Shown here: piece after piece, positions 1 to 6,072 of the stretch | How positions within the stretch are numbered: position 1 is the first letter of the stretch | Layout of the letters: each line of letters begins with the position of its first letter | Source: JAJZJT01 sp964610905 | GTDB lineage: Bacteria; Actinomycetota; Acidimicrobiia; Acidimicrobiales; RAAP-2 | Assembly (NCBI GenBank): GCA_964610905.1 | Contig: CAZSYT010000113.1 | Coordinates: 1-7,597 of the forward strand | Direction of reading: 5' to 3' | DNA length: 7,597 nt | Translations under genes and position numbers: made by a program | The notes under the pieces: generated by a model | Told to the model about the DNA's origin: nothing | What the model saw: only the letters and a program-made list of their open reading frames with translations | The model's database searches: none

Positions 1-154
1 CGCCGCCGCCGAGAACATCCAGATCCACGGTGGCATCGGCTTCACCTGGGAGCACCCCGCCCACCTCTACTTCAAGCGGGCGAAGTCCTCCGAGCTCATC
101 CTCGGGGACCCCGCCTACCACCGCGAGCTGCTCGCCCAGCGCATCGGCATCTGA
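1..154 (+). CDS. Acyl-CoA dehydrogenase, C-terminal end (partial)
   Basis: The first 50 codons, in frame from base 2, are the last 50 residues of an acyl-CoA dehydrogenase, ending with TGA at 152-154. The visible signature is IQIHGGIGFTWEHPAHLYFKR, followed by a short helix and RELLAQRIGI. The QxHGGIGFTWEHxxHLYxKRA block is the typical C-terminal helix region of FadE-type flavoenzymes, which oxidise an acyl-CoA to the trans-2-enoyl-CoA and pass electrons to ETF. The FAD- and substrate-binding parts lie outside the window, so chain-length preference cannot be judged. A tandem hairpin begins two bases after the stop, so this is probably the last gene of its transcript. The family call is firm. 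The specific role, whether fatty acid, sterol or amino-acid catabolism, is open. Confidence 0.88.
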   Translation, partial: AAAENIQIHGGIGFTWEHPAHLYFKRAKSSELILGDPAYHRELLAQRIGI

Positions 155-155
155 C

Positions 156-194
156 GCCGAGCGCACGGCTCGGCCCGAGCGGCACCGCTTCGGG
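156..194 (+). terminator. Tandem hairpin after the acyl-CoA dehydrogenase
   Basis: Two adjoining inverted repeats start two bases after the stop codon. The first has a perfect 7-bp stem (156-162 with 168-174, GCCGAGC/GCTCGGC) and a 5-nt loop. The second pairs CCCGA plus GCG (174-181) with CGC-T-TCGGG (186-194), with one bulged T; it shares base 174 with the first, so full formation of both needs one pair to open. There is no T tract, as is common for GC-rich actinobacterial hairpin terminators. The termination role is inferred from structure and position. Confidence 0.5.
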
Positions 195-216
195 CGAGCG
201 GGGCCGCCGGTTCGGG

Positions 217-222
217 GATACT
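217..222 (+). promoter_or_regulatory. Putative -10 hexamer for a leaderless DUF1707 transcript
   Basis: GATACT matches TATAAT at four positions, including the key A at position 2 and T at position 6. It is followed by only seven bases before the GTG start at 230, so transcription would begin at or next to the start codon. No Shine-Dalgarno precedes the GTG, which fits a leaderless mRNA. No recognisable -35 is present. Confidence 0.42.
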
Positions 223-229
223 GGGCCAC

Positions 230-517
230 GTGAGCGGTGACGACGGGTCGTCGACGGCCGAGGGCGGCGCTCGCCGGCCGACAAGCAGGTGGTCGGACCC
301 GCTGGCGTCCGCCGAGGAGCGCGAGCGCTTCACCGAGCTCGTCCAGTACCACTACGCCCAGGGCCGGCTCACCGCCGACGAGCTCGAGACCCGGCTCGAG
401 GGCATCCTCGCCGCACGGACGCTGGGCGAGCTCTACGCGCTCTGCCGCGACCTCCCGTTCCCGCCGGCGGTCGGCGAGCGCCCCCCTCGCCGTCCGCGCC
501 GAGGCCGACGCCGGTGA
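230..517 (+). CDS. DUF1707 domain protein
   Basis: This 95-residue protein carries a DUF1707 (SHOCT-like) helical domain at about residues 21-76. The visible features are an SDPLASAEERERF helix, the hallmark YAQGRLTADELETRLEGILAART turn-helix, and a closing GELYALCRDLP. DUF1707 is an actinobacterial domain of unknown function, usually at the N-terminus of small proteins that then carry membrane helices. Here it is followed only by a Pro-rich and strongly basic tail (RPPRRPRRGRRR), with no membrane segment. The GTG start at 230 is chosen because it precedes the whole domain and lies seven bases after a -10-like hexamer. The stop TGA overlaps the GTG of the next gene (GTGA), so the two are probably translated together. 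The basic tail could bind nucleic acid or acidic phospholipids, but that is a guess. Confidence 0.85.
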   Translation: MSGDDGSSTAEGGARRPTSRWSDPLASAEERERFTELVQYHYAQGRLTADELETRLEGILAARTLGELYALCRDLPFPPAVGERPPRRPRRGRRR

Positions 518-1182
518 CCGACCGGGACCGTGCGGGGCGTATCGTCGAGGGCGTGGACCATAGGCGCGACCTCGTCGGCTGGCTGCTCCTCGCACTCGTC
601 GGGGCGGTGGCGGCCGGGGCCGCCGTGCTCGGCGTCACCGAGGCTCCCCGCCAGGCGTCGCTCCGCGGGGCCGTCGACAACACGCTGGCCGCGTCGAGCT
701 ACACCGAGGACATCTCGCACGCCACGCCCCAGGGCACCGAGACCCTCCACCTGGTCTTCGAGGCCCCCGACCGCCTCGGCGGGTACGTGCAGCTGGGCAA
801 CGTCCGCAGCTACGTCGTCGTCCTCGGCTCGACGCAGTACCAGAGCACCAACGTCGCCGCCGACGCGCCGACCCGGGGGCTCACGTTCTTCTCCCAGCCG
901 AGCGCCCCGGCACGCAGCAACGACCCCCTCGCCGCCTACCTGACCGACTACGTGCGCCCGGCGACGGTCGTCCGTCGTGACGGGACGCACTACCGGGTCA
1001 CGGTGGTCAAGAGCGGTCAGACCGGCACCTTCGTCGCGACCGTCTCGGGACCGTACGTGGTCGAGCTGTCGGTGCGGGCCCCGGGCCTCTCCGACCACAT
1101 CGTCGTCTCGGCGGTGGGCTCCTCCCCGCCGGTGCGCCTCCCCGCCGGAGCACGGGTCCTCCCGGCGACGAGCCAGCCATAG
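514..1182 (+). CDS. Single-pass membrane-anchored extracytoplasmic protein, possibly LppX/LolA-like
   Basis: A 222-residue protein whose GTG start overlaps the DUF1707 stop by four bases (GTGA). The reading frame stays open upstream to about 289, but those codons give Arg/Pro-rich shadow sequence, so the overlap start is preferred. A short polar N-terminus with positive charges (HRRD, residues 16-19) precedes one hydrophobic segment at about residues 20-41. The rest reads as an exported beta-rich domain: ASSYTEDISHATPQGTETLHLVFEAPDRL, then YVVVLGSTQYQST, and later FVATVSGPYVVELSVRAP. This alternation, with an 'APDRL' strand and a 'VVVLG..QY' strand, resembles the LppX/LolA lipid- or lipoprotein-carrier fold, but the match is by eye and weak. 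It has no cysteine, hence no lipobox, so it should remain membrane-tethered by an uncleaved anchor. Function is unknown. Confidence 0.75.
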   Translation: MTDRDRAGRIVEGVDHRRDLVGWLLLALVGAVAAGAAVLGVTEAPRQASLRGAVDNTLAASSYTEDISHATPQGTETLHLVFEAPDRLGGYVQLGNVRSYVVVLGSTQYQSTNVAADAPTRGLTFFSQPSAPARSNDPLAAYLTDYVRPATVVRRDGTHYRVTVVKSGQTGTFVATVSGPYVVELSVRAPGLSDHIVVSAVGSSPPVRLPAGARVLPATSQP

Positions 1183-1217
1183 GCGGCCCGGACTGGGGAC
1201 GGTCGCCCGGCGCGCGC

Positions 1218-1223
1218 TAGCCT
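1218..1223 (+). promoter_or_regulatory. Putative -10 hexamer (TAGCCT) for the second membrane-anchored gene
   Basis: TAGCCT, inside GCTAGCCT, fits TANNNT. It would place a transcription start near 1230, giving a leader of about 40 nt before the GTG at 1270. The identical hexamer occurs on the minus strand before the HhH-GPD gene (3175-3180). No -35 is evident. It suggests this gene can be transcribed separately from the DUF1707 pair. Confidence 0.35.
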
Positions 1224-1256
1224 CCCGGCCGGAGCTGACGGCGACAGGTCGAGAAC

Positions 1257-1261
1257 GGAGG
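1257..1261 (+). promoter_or_regulatory. Shine-Dalgarno that fixes the GTG start at 1270
   Basis: GGAGG lies eight bases before GTG 1270. This strong, well-spaced site fixes the start and marks this gene as leadered, unlike the nearby genes that lack such a site. Confidence 0.7.
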
Positions 1262-1269
1262 TCTGGGAC

Positions 1270-1788
1270 GTGGGCAACGAGCGAAAGGTGATCGGCTTCC
1301 TGCTGCTGGGGCTGCTGGTGGTGATCGCCGCCGCCGCCGCCGCTGTCGGCGTGTCGATGTCGCACCCGGGCCCGCCCGCCGCCTTCCTGTCGGCCGCTCG
1401 AGCCACCGAAGGCGCCTCGAGCTTCTCCGGGACCCTTCGGGTGACGACCGAGCGGACGTCCAGCCTGTCGGCCGCGGCGAGCCGCTCCGACCTGACCGTC
1501 GTCTCCCAGCAGCCCGGCTCCCCGGCGCCGAGGTCGGTGACCCAGTACTTCGACGCCATGCTCCACGCCAGCGGGGTGCAGGAGGCGGGCCACAGCGGCA
1601 CCTACCACTTCACGGCACCGGCGTCCGACTTCGTCCAGCCCGGGCTGGCGGCCTACAGCTTCCAGCAGTTCGACGCCCATGTCTCGGTGACCATCCGGGG
1701 CGGCTTCGTGCGCTCGGTGACCGTGGTGGTCGCCGCCAACCCGTCCGTGCAGGTCCAGCACCTCGTCCTCGACCAGGTGAGCGCCTGA
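1270..1788 (+). CDS. Single-pass membrane-anchored extracytoplasmic protein of unknown function
   Basis: A 172-residue protein starting at GTG 1270 behind a GGAGG site. A short charged N-terminus (MGNERK) leads into one long hydrophobic helix at about residues 8-28, ending in an Ala-rich run. The remaining ~140 residues are Ser/Thr/Val-rich and look exported and beta-rich. They include AARATEGASSFSGTLRVTTE, GTYHFTAPASDFVQPG and VSVTIRGGFVRSVTVVV. The build parallels the upstream protein at 514-1182: a cytoplasmic stub, one anchor, then a repeated-looking 'ASS(F/Y)' strand entry and a beta domain, with no cysteine in either. They may be distant paralogues or two halves of one envelope system. 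An LppX/LolA-type fold is possible but not demonstrated. The gene ends 48 bp from the convergent thiE. Confidence 0.72.
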   Translation: MGNERKVIGFLLLGLLVVIAAAAAAVGVSMSHPGPPAAFLSAARATEGASSFSGTLRVTTERTSSLSAAASRSDLTVVSQQPGSPAPRSVTQYFDAMLHASGVQEAGHSGTYHFTAPASDFVQPGLAAYSFQQFDAHVSVTIRGGFVRSVTVVVAANPSVQVQHLVLDQVSA

Positions 1789-1798
1789 GCCACGGGTG

Positions 1799-1830
1799 GC
1801 CCGGCCCCGCCGCCGGGTCCCGGCCCGGGC
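1799..1830. terminator. GC hairpin in the convergent gap, possible bidirectional terminator
   Basis: The 48-bp gap between the plus-strand gene (stop 1788) and thiE (stop 1837) is almost wholly self-complementary. GCCCGG at 1799-1804 can pair with CCGGGC at 1825-1830. Nested between them is the inverted repeat GCCGGG-T-CCCGGC (1812-1824). There is no T tract on either side. Its position between two converging stops suits a shared terminator; the role is inferred. Confidence 0.4.
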
Positions 1831-1836
1831 GTGCGT

Positions 1837-2514
1837 TCAGACGGCGGTGCGGGCGAGGGCGTCGTCGACGGCAGCCCGCAGGGCCCGAGCGGCCGCCCCG
1901 GGGTCGGCGGCGCCGGTGAGCCACCGCACCACCACGAAATGGCGCGCCCCGGCGGCCACCAGGTCGGGGACGGTCTCGGGGGTCACCCCGCCCGTCACCC
2001 ACACCGGCACGACCGACCGGGCGGCAGCCCGCCGTACGTACTCGAGGCCCGTGCCGGGGCGCCCCGGCTTGGTCGGCGTGGGCACGACGGGGCCGGCGGA
2101 GACGTAGTCGACGGGCTGGGAGGCGGCGCCGTCGAGCTCGGTGGGGCGGTGCGTCGACAGCCCCACGAGGCGCTCGTGACCGACGATCGCCCGAGCCGAC
2201 GTCGCCGAGACGTCGTCCTGGCCGACGTGGACGCCGTCGGCGCCCGACTCCACGGCGAGGTCGGGACGGTCGTTGACGACGAAGGGCACCCCGTGCGCAG
2301 CGCACACCTCGCCGGCCACGCGCGCCCGTGCCACCACGTGGCGGTCGTCGAGGTCCTTGTCGCGCAGCTGGACGACGTCGACGCCGCCCCGCACGCACGC
2401 CTCGACGAACCGCTCGAGGTCCGGCCTGTCGGGGGTGCACAGGTAGAGCCGGCGCTCGGCGAGTCCCCAGCGCTCGGCGGCCACGGACCGGCCGGGGCTG
2501 CCGCCGGCCGTCAC
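1837..2514 (-). CDS. thiE: Thiamine-phosphate synthase ThiE
   Basis: A 225-residue TIM-barrel enzyme that joins HMP diphosphate and thiazole phosphate (HET-P) to give thiamine monophosphate, the penultimate compound of thiamine diphosphate synthesis. The family motifs appear in order: VQLRDKD (residues 48-54), VNDRPDLA (80-87), DGVHVGQDD (93-101), GLSTH (118-122), DYVSAGPVVPTPTKPG (136-151, with the PTxTK pyrophosphate-binding element) and VWVTGGV (171-177). Length is normal. The C-terminal phosphate-binding strand reads VVVRWLTGAADP where many homologues have VVSAI, a conservative variation that I believe is common in actinobacteria. The start is the GTG at 2514 because its GTGA overlaps the TGA of the upstream glycosylase-like gene, predicting translational coupling; the frame is open further upstream but only as shadow. 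The product feeds the cofactor needed by AceE, encoded just upstream. Confidence 0.95.
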   Translation of the reverse strand: MTAGGSPGRSVAAERWGLAERRLYLCTPDRPDLERFVEACVRGGVDVVQLRDKDLDDRHVVARARVAGEVCAAHGVPFVVNDRPDLAVESGADGVHVGQDDVSATSARAIVGHERLVGLSTHRPTELDGAASQPVDYVSAGPVVPTPTKPGRPGTGLEYVRRAAARSVVPVWVTGGVTPETVPDLVAAGARHFVVVRWLTGAADPGAAARALRAAVDDALARTAV

Positions 2515-3092
2515 CCCGTGGCCACCCCGGCCCGAGCTGCCGCCTTCATGCGCTGCTTCGCCTGGCGCACCCGGGCCAGCGCCTCCGGGGAGTCGATGTC
2601 GGCCACCGAACGGGCGACGCCGGGCTCGCCGAAGGGCGCGCACGCCTCCTGCCAGCCCGGAGGGCGGACGCCGAGCTGCTTGCCGAGGAGGGCGACGAAG
2701 ATCCGGGCCTTCTGGGGCCCGAAGCCCGGAAGGGCGGCGACCTCGGCGACGAGCGTCTCGCCGTCGGGGGCGTTCGACCACAGGCCCGACGCGTCACCGG
2801 CATGGCGCTCGGCGACGAGGGCGCACAGCGCCTGCACGCGCTGGGCCATCGACGCCGGGAACCGGTGCAGGGCCGGCTTGGCGGAGAAGCGCGCCGCCAG
2901 CCCGTCGGGGTCCATGGCGGCGACCTCGGCGGCATCCAGACGGCCGCCGAGGCGCTGGCGGAGCTCGAGCGGCGCACGGAAGGCCCGCTCGAGAGGGACC
3001 TGCTGGTCGAGCACCATGCCGATGACCAGGGCGAGGGGGTCCGTGGACAGCAGGGCGTCGGCGTCGGGGTCCTGGGTGATGTGGAGTGCCAT
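2511..3092 (-). CDS. HhH-GPD family base-excision-repair-like protein (TIGR03252 type)
   Basis: A 193-residue protein starting MALHITQDPDADALLSTDPLALVIGMVLDQQVPLERAF. This is the entry helix of the HhH-GPD DNA glycosylase superfamily, with the Gln-Gln helix at residues 30-31. The helix-hairpin-helix is LPGFGPQKARIF (121-132), followed by VALLGKQLGVRPPGW and a conserved-looking RSVADIDSPEAL tail with a basic end. Compared with endonuclease III, the catalytic Lys position (LPGVGRKTA) is Gln127, and the region of the conserved catalytic Asp (VDTH) reads VRPPGW with no acidic residue. I recall the uncharacterised TIGR03252 family as sharing this form. It may bind or flip DNA without normal glycosylase chemistry. 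ATG 3092 is chosen because GGAGG sits eight bases upstream. It is the first gene of a two-gene unit with thiE. Confidence 0.88.
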   Translation of the reverse strand: MALHITQDPDADALLSTDPLALVIGMVLDQQVPLERAFRAPLELRQRLGGRLDAAEVAAMDPDGLAARFSAKPALHRFPASMAQRVQALCALVAERHAGDASGLWSNAPDGETLVAEVAALPGFGPQKARIFVALLGKQLGVRPPGWQEACAPFGEPGVARSVADIDSPEALARVRQAKQRMKAAARAGVATG

Positions 3093-3100
3093 GGCGCGTG

Positions 3101-3105
3101 CCTCC
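3101..3105 (-). promoter_or_regulatory. Shine-Dalgarno for the HhH-GPD gene
   Basis: On the minus strand GGAGG precedes ATG 3092 by eight bases. It decides the start against much longer in-frame extensions that run antisense-like through the aceE region. Confidence 0.7.
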
Positions 3106-3153
3106 GCGGTTGGCGACGGGGAGCGGGGGGCGGTCCCGGCCACCGTCGGGGAA

Positions 3154-3166
3154 CCCCCGGCGGGGG
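3154..3166 (-). other. Short GC hairpin in the leader of the HhH-GPD/thiE unit
   Basis: CCCCC (3154-3158) and GGGGG (3162-3166) flank three bases, forming a 5-bp stem with a tight loop. It lies just downstream of the predicted transcription start near 3168. It may be a weak leader structure or a leftover terminator. No thiamine-box (TPP riboswitch) elements are visible around it. Confidence 0.25.
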
Positions 3167-3174
3167 CCGCCCCA

Positions 3175-3180
3175 AGGCTA
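3175..3180 (-). promoter_or_regulatory. Putative -10 hexamer (TAGCCT) for the HhH-GPD/thiE unit
   Basis: Reading the minus strand, ACTAGCCT contains the same TAGCCT hexamer as the one at 1218. It would start transcription near 3168, giving a leader of about 75 nt that contains the GGAGG site. It lies downstream of the aceE hairpin, so the unit appears to have its own promoter. No -35 is recognised. Confidence 0.38.
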
Positions 3181-3208
3181 GTCGTGGCGCTCCCGGCGTG
3201 ATCCCGGC

Positions 3209-3230
3209 GGGCCGGGCGACGCACCGGCCC
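3209..3230 (-). terminator. Hairpin downstream of aceE
   Basis: A perfect 7-bp stem GGGCCGG/CCGGCCC (3209-3215 with 3224-3230) with an 8-nt loop starts nine bases after the aceE stop in the direction of transcription. There is no T tract. Position and strength suit termination or 3'-end protection of the aceE mRNA. Confidence 0.45.
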
Positions 3231-3238
3231 AGGCCGCC

Positions 3239-5959
3239 TCAGAGAGCCCAGGGGTCGGGCGATCCGGTCGCGACGTCGAGGCGCTCGATGGCGTCGGCGA
3301 CGACCTTGGGCTCGATCCGCCCGGAGCCCACGAGGGCGGCGAGGACGGCGACGACGACCGAGCGGTCGTCGACCTCGAAGAAGGCCCGTAGGCGCTCCCG
3401 GGTGTCCGAGCGGCCGAAGCCGTCGGTCCCGAGCGACAGGTACGGCCGACCCACCCACCGCGAGACCTGGTCGGGCACGGCGCGCACGAAGTCGCTGACG
3501 GCGACCACGGGCGCGCCCTCGTCCCCGGCGAGCAGCCGCGTGACGAGCGGGGTGCGGCGCTGCTCGGTCGGGTGGAGCCGGTTCCACCGCTCGACGGCGA
3601 GCGCCTCGTCGCGCAGCGCCTTGTACGACGTGGCCGACCACACGTCGACGGCCACGTCCCACTCGCTGGCCAACCGGTCCCGCGCCGCGAGCGCAGCACG
3701 CCAGGCGGTGCCCGAGAAGAGCACGGTCGCACGGGGCCAGTCGGCGCGGGCGCGCTCGGGCGGCGGGGCGAACCGGTAGAGGCCGTCGACCACCCCGCGC
3801 GCGACCCGCTCGGCGTCCGCCGGGTCGTCGGGCAGGGCGGGCATCGGGTACGTCTCGTTGTAGAGCGTGAGGTACCATACCCGGTCCTCGGGGTCGGGCC
3901 CGGTCATCGCCCGGATGCCCGCCTCGACGAGCACGGCCACCTCGTAGGCGAAGGCGGGGTCGTAGGCGGCGACGTGGGGGAGCGCGGAGGCGAGCACGAG
4001 CGAGTGGCCGTCCTGGTGCTGGAGCCCTTCGCCGTTCAGCGTCGTCCGCCCGGCGGTGCACCCGAGCAGGAAGCCGCGGGCCCGCAGGTCGCCGAGGGCC
4101 CACGCCAGGTCGCCGACCCGCTGGAACCCGAACATCGAGTAGAAGAGGTAGAAGGGCACGAGGGGCGTCGACCAGTTGGCGTAGGCGGTGGCGGCGGCGG
4201 CGAAGGTGGCCATCGCCCCAGCCTCGGTGATCCCCTCCTCGAGCACCTGGCCGTGCTCGCTCTCCGCGTAGTGGAGGGCGAGGCCGGCGTCGACCGGGGT
4301 GTAGCGCTGGCCCTCGGGCGCGTAGATCTGGGTCTCGGCGATGATCGACTCGAGCCCGAAGGTGCGGGCCTCGTCCGGCACGATGGGGACGACGCGGGCC
4401 CCGATCGCCGGGTCGCGCACGAGCGAGCGGAGCAGGCGGGCGAACGCCATCGTCGTCGAGGCGCTCTGGGTGCCCGAGCCCGCCCGCAGGTCGGCGAACG
4501 CCGCCGGGGCCGGTGGGTCGAGGGAGGCGGCCTGGGTCCGGCGCCGGGGGAGCGGCCCGCCGAGGGCGCGGCGCCGCTCGGCGAGGTAGCGCGCCTCGGG
4601 GGACGCGGGGTCGGGGCGGAAATAGGGGGGCAGGGGCTGGTCGAGCGCGGCGTCGGGGATCTCCTCGTCGAGGTAGAGCCGGTCGCGCAGGGCCCGCAGC
4701 TGGGCCGGCGTCATCTTCTTGATCTGGTGGGTGGCGTTGCGCGCTTCGATCTCGGGGCCGAGCGTCCACCCCTTGATCGTCTTGGCGAGGATGGCGGTGG
4801 GGGCACCCTCGTGCTCGACGGCGGCCCGGTAGGCGGCGTAGAGCTTCCGGTAGTCGTGCCCGCCCCGGGGGAGGCTCTGGAGCTCCTCGTCGCTCAGGTG
4901 GGCCACGAGCCCGGCGAGGCGCGGGTCGGGGCCGAAGAAGTGCTCACGGATGTAGGCACCCGACTCGGTGGCGTACTTCTGGTACTCGCCGTCGACGGTC
5001 GTGTTCATCTTGTTCAGGAGGACGCCGTCGACGTCGTTGGCGAGGAGGTCGTCCCACGCCCGCCCCCAGATGACCTTGATGACGTTCCAGCCCGCACCCC
5101 GGAAGACGGCCTCGAGCTCCTGGATGATCTTGCCGTTGCCGCGGACCGGGCCGTCGAGGCGCTGGAGGTTGCAGTTGACGACGAAGGTGAGGTTGTCGAG
5201 GTGCTCGCGGCCGGCCAGGGCGAGCGCCCCGATGGTCTCGGGCTCGTCGAACTCGCCGTCGCCCACGAAGCACCACACCCTGCTGCCGCCTGTCTCCGCG
5301 AGGCCCCGCGCCTCCAGGTACCGGGCCAGGTGGGCCTGTTGGATGGCCTGGAGAGGCCCGAGCCCCATCGACACCGTGGGGAACTCCCAGAAGTCGGGCA
5401 TGAGGCGGGGGTGCGGATAGGAGGACAGGCCGTTGCCGTCGACCTCGAAGCGGAACCCGTCGAGCTGCGCCTCGGCGAGGCGCCCCTCGACGAAGGCCCG
5501 GGCGTAGATGCCCGGGGAGGCGTGCCCCTGGAAGTACACCAGGTCGCCGTGCCCGGGGCCGTCCTTGCCCCGGAAGAAGTGGTTGAACCCGACCTCGTAG
5601 AGGGCCGCCGACGAGGCGTACGTCGACAGGTGGCCGCCGATGGCCTCGGAGCGGATGTTGGCACGGGTCACCATCACGGCGGCGTTCCAGCGGATGTAGG
5701 CGCGGATGCGGCGCTCGAGGTGCTCGTCGCCGGGGAAGCCGGGCTCGAGGGTCGTGGGGATGGTGTTGACGTACGGGGTCGACGTGGTGGAGGGGAAGCC
5801 CACGTTGCGCTCCCGGGCCCGCTCGAGGAGGCGCAGGAGCAGGAGGCGAGCCCGGGTGCGGCCGTGGACGGCCACGACGTCGTCGAAGGCCTCGAGCCAC
5901 TCGGCCGTCTCACCCGGGTCGACGTCGGGAAGCTGGTGGGAGACGCCGTCGAAGAGCAT
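3239..5959 (-). CDS. aceE: Pyruvate dehydrogenase E1 component, homodimeric type
   Basis: A 906-residue E1 that decarboxylates pyruvate with thiamine diphosphate and acetylates the lipoyl group of E2. Its length and order match the homodimeric AceE family. Visible motifs are PYVNTIP (62-68) and NIRSEAIGGHLSTYAS (101-116, with the cofactor-contacting His110). The thiamine-diphosphate/Mg2+ motif GDGEFDEPE (233-241) runs to VVNCNLQRLDG (260-270). Further on are VLEEGITEAGAM (572-583, the Glu region that activates the cofactor), PFYLFYSMFGFQRVGDLAW (602-620), and GRTTLNGEGLQHQDGHS (637-653, active-site His). No key residue is seen to be missing. ATG 5959 is the only sensible start; the next upstream in-frame codons give none. 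It has no good Shine-Dalgarno and may be leaderless. No E2 gene is adjacent; the E3 gene lies about 1.2 kb away, divergent. Confidence 0.97.
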   Translation of the reverse strand: MLFDGVSHQLPDVDPGETAEWLEAFDDVVAVHGRTRARLLLLRLLERARERNVGFPSTTSTPYVNTIPTTLEPGFPGDEHLERRIRAYIRWNAAVMVTRANIRSEAIGGHLSTYASSAALYEVGFNHFFRGKDGPGHGDLVYFQGHASPGIYARAFVEGRLAEAQLDGFRFEVDGNGLSSYPHPRLMPDFWEFPTVSMGLGPLQAIQQAHLARYLEARGLAETGGSRVWCFVGDGEFDEPETIGALALAGREHLDNLTFVVNCNLQRLDGPVRGNGKIIQELEAVFRGAGWNVIKVIWGRAWDDLLANDVDGVLLNKMNTTVDGEYQKYATESGAYIREHFFGPDPRLAGLVAHLSDEELQSLPRGGHDYRKLYAAYRAAVEHEGAPTAILAKTIKGWTLGPEIEARNATHQIKKMTPAQLRALRDRLYLDEEIPDAALDQPLPPYFRPDPASPEARYLAERRRALGGPLPRRRTQAASLDPPAPAAFADLRAGSGTQSASTTMAFARLLRSLVRDPAIGARVVPIVPDEARTFGLESIIAETQIYAPEGQRYTPVDAGLALHYAESEHGQVLEEGITEAGAMATFAAAATAYANWSTPLVPFYLFYSMFGFQRVGDLAWALGDLRARGFLLGCTAGRTTLNGEGLQHQDGHSLVLASALPHVAAYDPAFAYEVAVLVEAGIRAMTGPDPEDRVWYLTLYNETYPMPALPDDPADAERVARGVVDGLYRFAPPPERARADWPRATVLFSGTAWRAALAARDRLASEWDVAVDVWSATSYKALRDEALAVERWNRLHPTEQRRTPLVTRLLAGDEGAPVVAVSDFVRAVPDQVSRWVGRPYLSLGTDGFGRSDTRERLRAFFEVDDRSVVVAVLAALVGSGRIEPKVVADAIERLDVATGSPDPWAL

Positions 5960-5965
5960 GTCCCC

Positions 5966-5971
5966 ATGGTG
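5966..5971 (-). promoter_or_regulatory. Weak -10-like hexamer for leaderless aceE
   Basis: On the minus strand CACCAT ends six bases before the aceE ATG, the same geometry as at rnhA and the DUF2203 gene. It keeps only the A at position 2 and T at position 6 of the -10 consensus. The gap contains no TA dinucleotide at all, so no better hexamer exists there. Support is geometric only. Confidence 0.22.
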
Positions 5972-6000
5972 GCACCACGCAAGGTGGTGCTGGAACCACC
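5968..6000 (-). repeat. Four alternating GGTGG/CACC half-sites upstream of aceE, candidate operator
   Basis: On the plus strand the half-sites are GGTGGC (5968-5973), CACCAC (5973-5978), GGTGGT (5983-5988) and ACCACC (5995-6000). They make a perfect 7-bp inverted repeat GCACCAC-N5-GTGGTGC (5972-5978, 5984-5990). An overlapping 6-bp inverted repeat is GGTGGT-N6-ACCACC (5983-5988, 5995-6000). They end nine bases before the aceE start, over the place where its core promoter must lie. Binding by a dimeric regulator, or competing leader hairpins, would both fit. The regulator is unknown. Confidence 0.45.
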
Positions 6001-6060
6001 CGAGCCGACGGGCGACGGGCGGCGAGCGACGGGATGGCCCGGCCCTCGGCGCCGAGCGGG

Positions 6061-6066
6061 CATGCT
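6061..6066 (+). promoter_or_regulatory. Putative -10 hexamer for leaderless rnhA
   Basis: CATGCT is followed by six bases (GTCGGG) and then ATG 6073. The A, T and final T match the -10 consensus. No Shine-Dalgarno precedes either candidate ATG, so a leaderless start at 6073 is the most economical reading. The hexamer overlaps the palindrome GCATGC (6060-6065). Confidence 0.38.
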
Positions 6067-6072
6067 GTCGGG

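Noticed and set aside
1321..1350. GCC-codon run like a trinucleotide repeat in the second anchored gene
   Set aside because: It encodes the Ala run of the membrane helix. The repeat is short and imperfect and explained by the protein.
433..1761. 442-codon minus-strand frame antisense to the DUF1707 and anchored-protein genes
   Set aside because: His/Arg/Gly-rich with no domain. The plus-strand genes have starts, coupling and membrane segments that make sense.
3191..3209. 8-bp direct repeat TCCCGGCG (3191-3198, 3202-3209)
   Set aside because: Short and GC-rich, expected by chance at this base composition, and overlaps the start of the aceE hairpin.
3093..3238. Possible TPP riboswitch before the HhH-GPD/thiE unit
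   Set aside because: The leader shows no CTGAGA or ACCTGA-like thiamine-box elements and the expected two-helix layout is not visible. None is seen upstream of aceE either.
2511..4769. Very long minus-strand frame that appears to fuse an Arg/Pro-rich protein to the HhH-GPD protein
   Set aside because: Upstream of 3092 the frame is low-complexity and overlaps aceE on the same strand. GGAGG eight bases before ATG 3092 and the family's usual N-terminus fix the real start.
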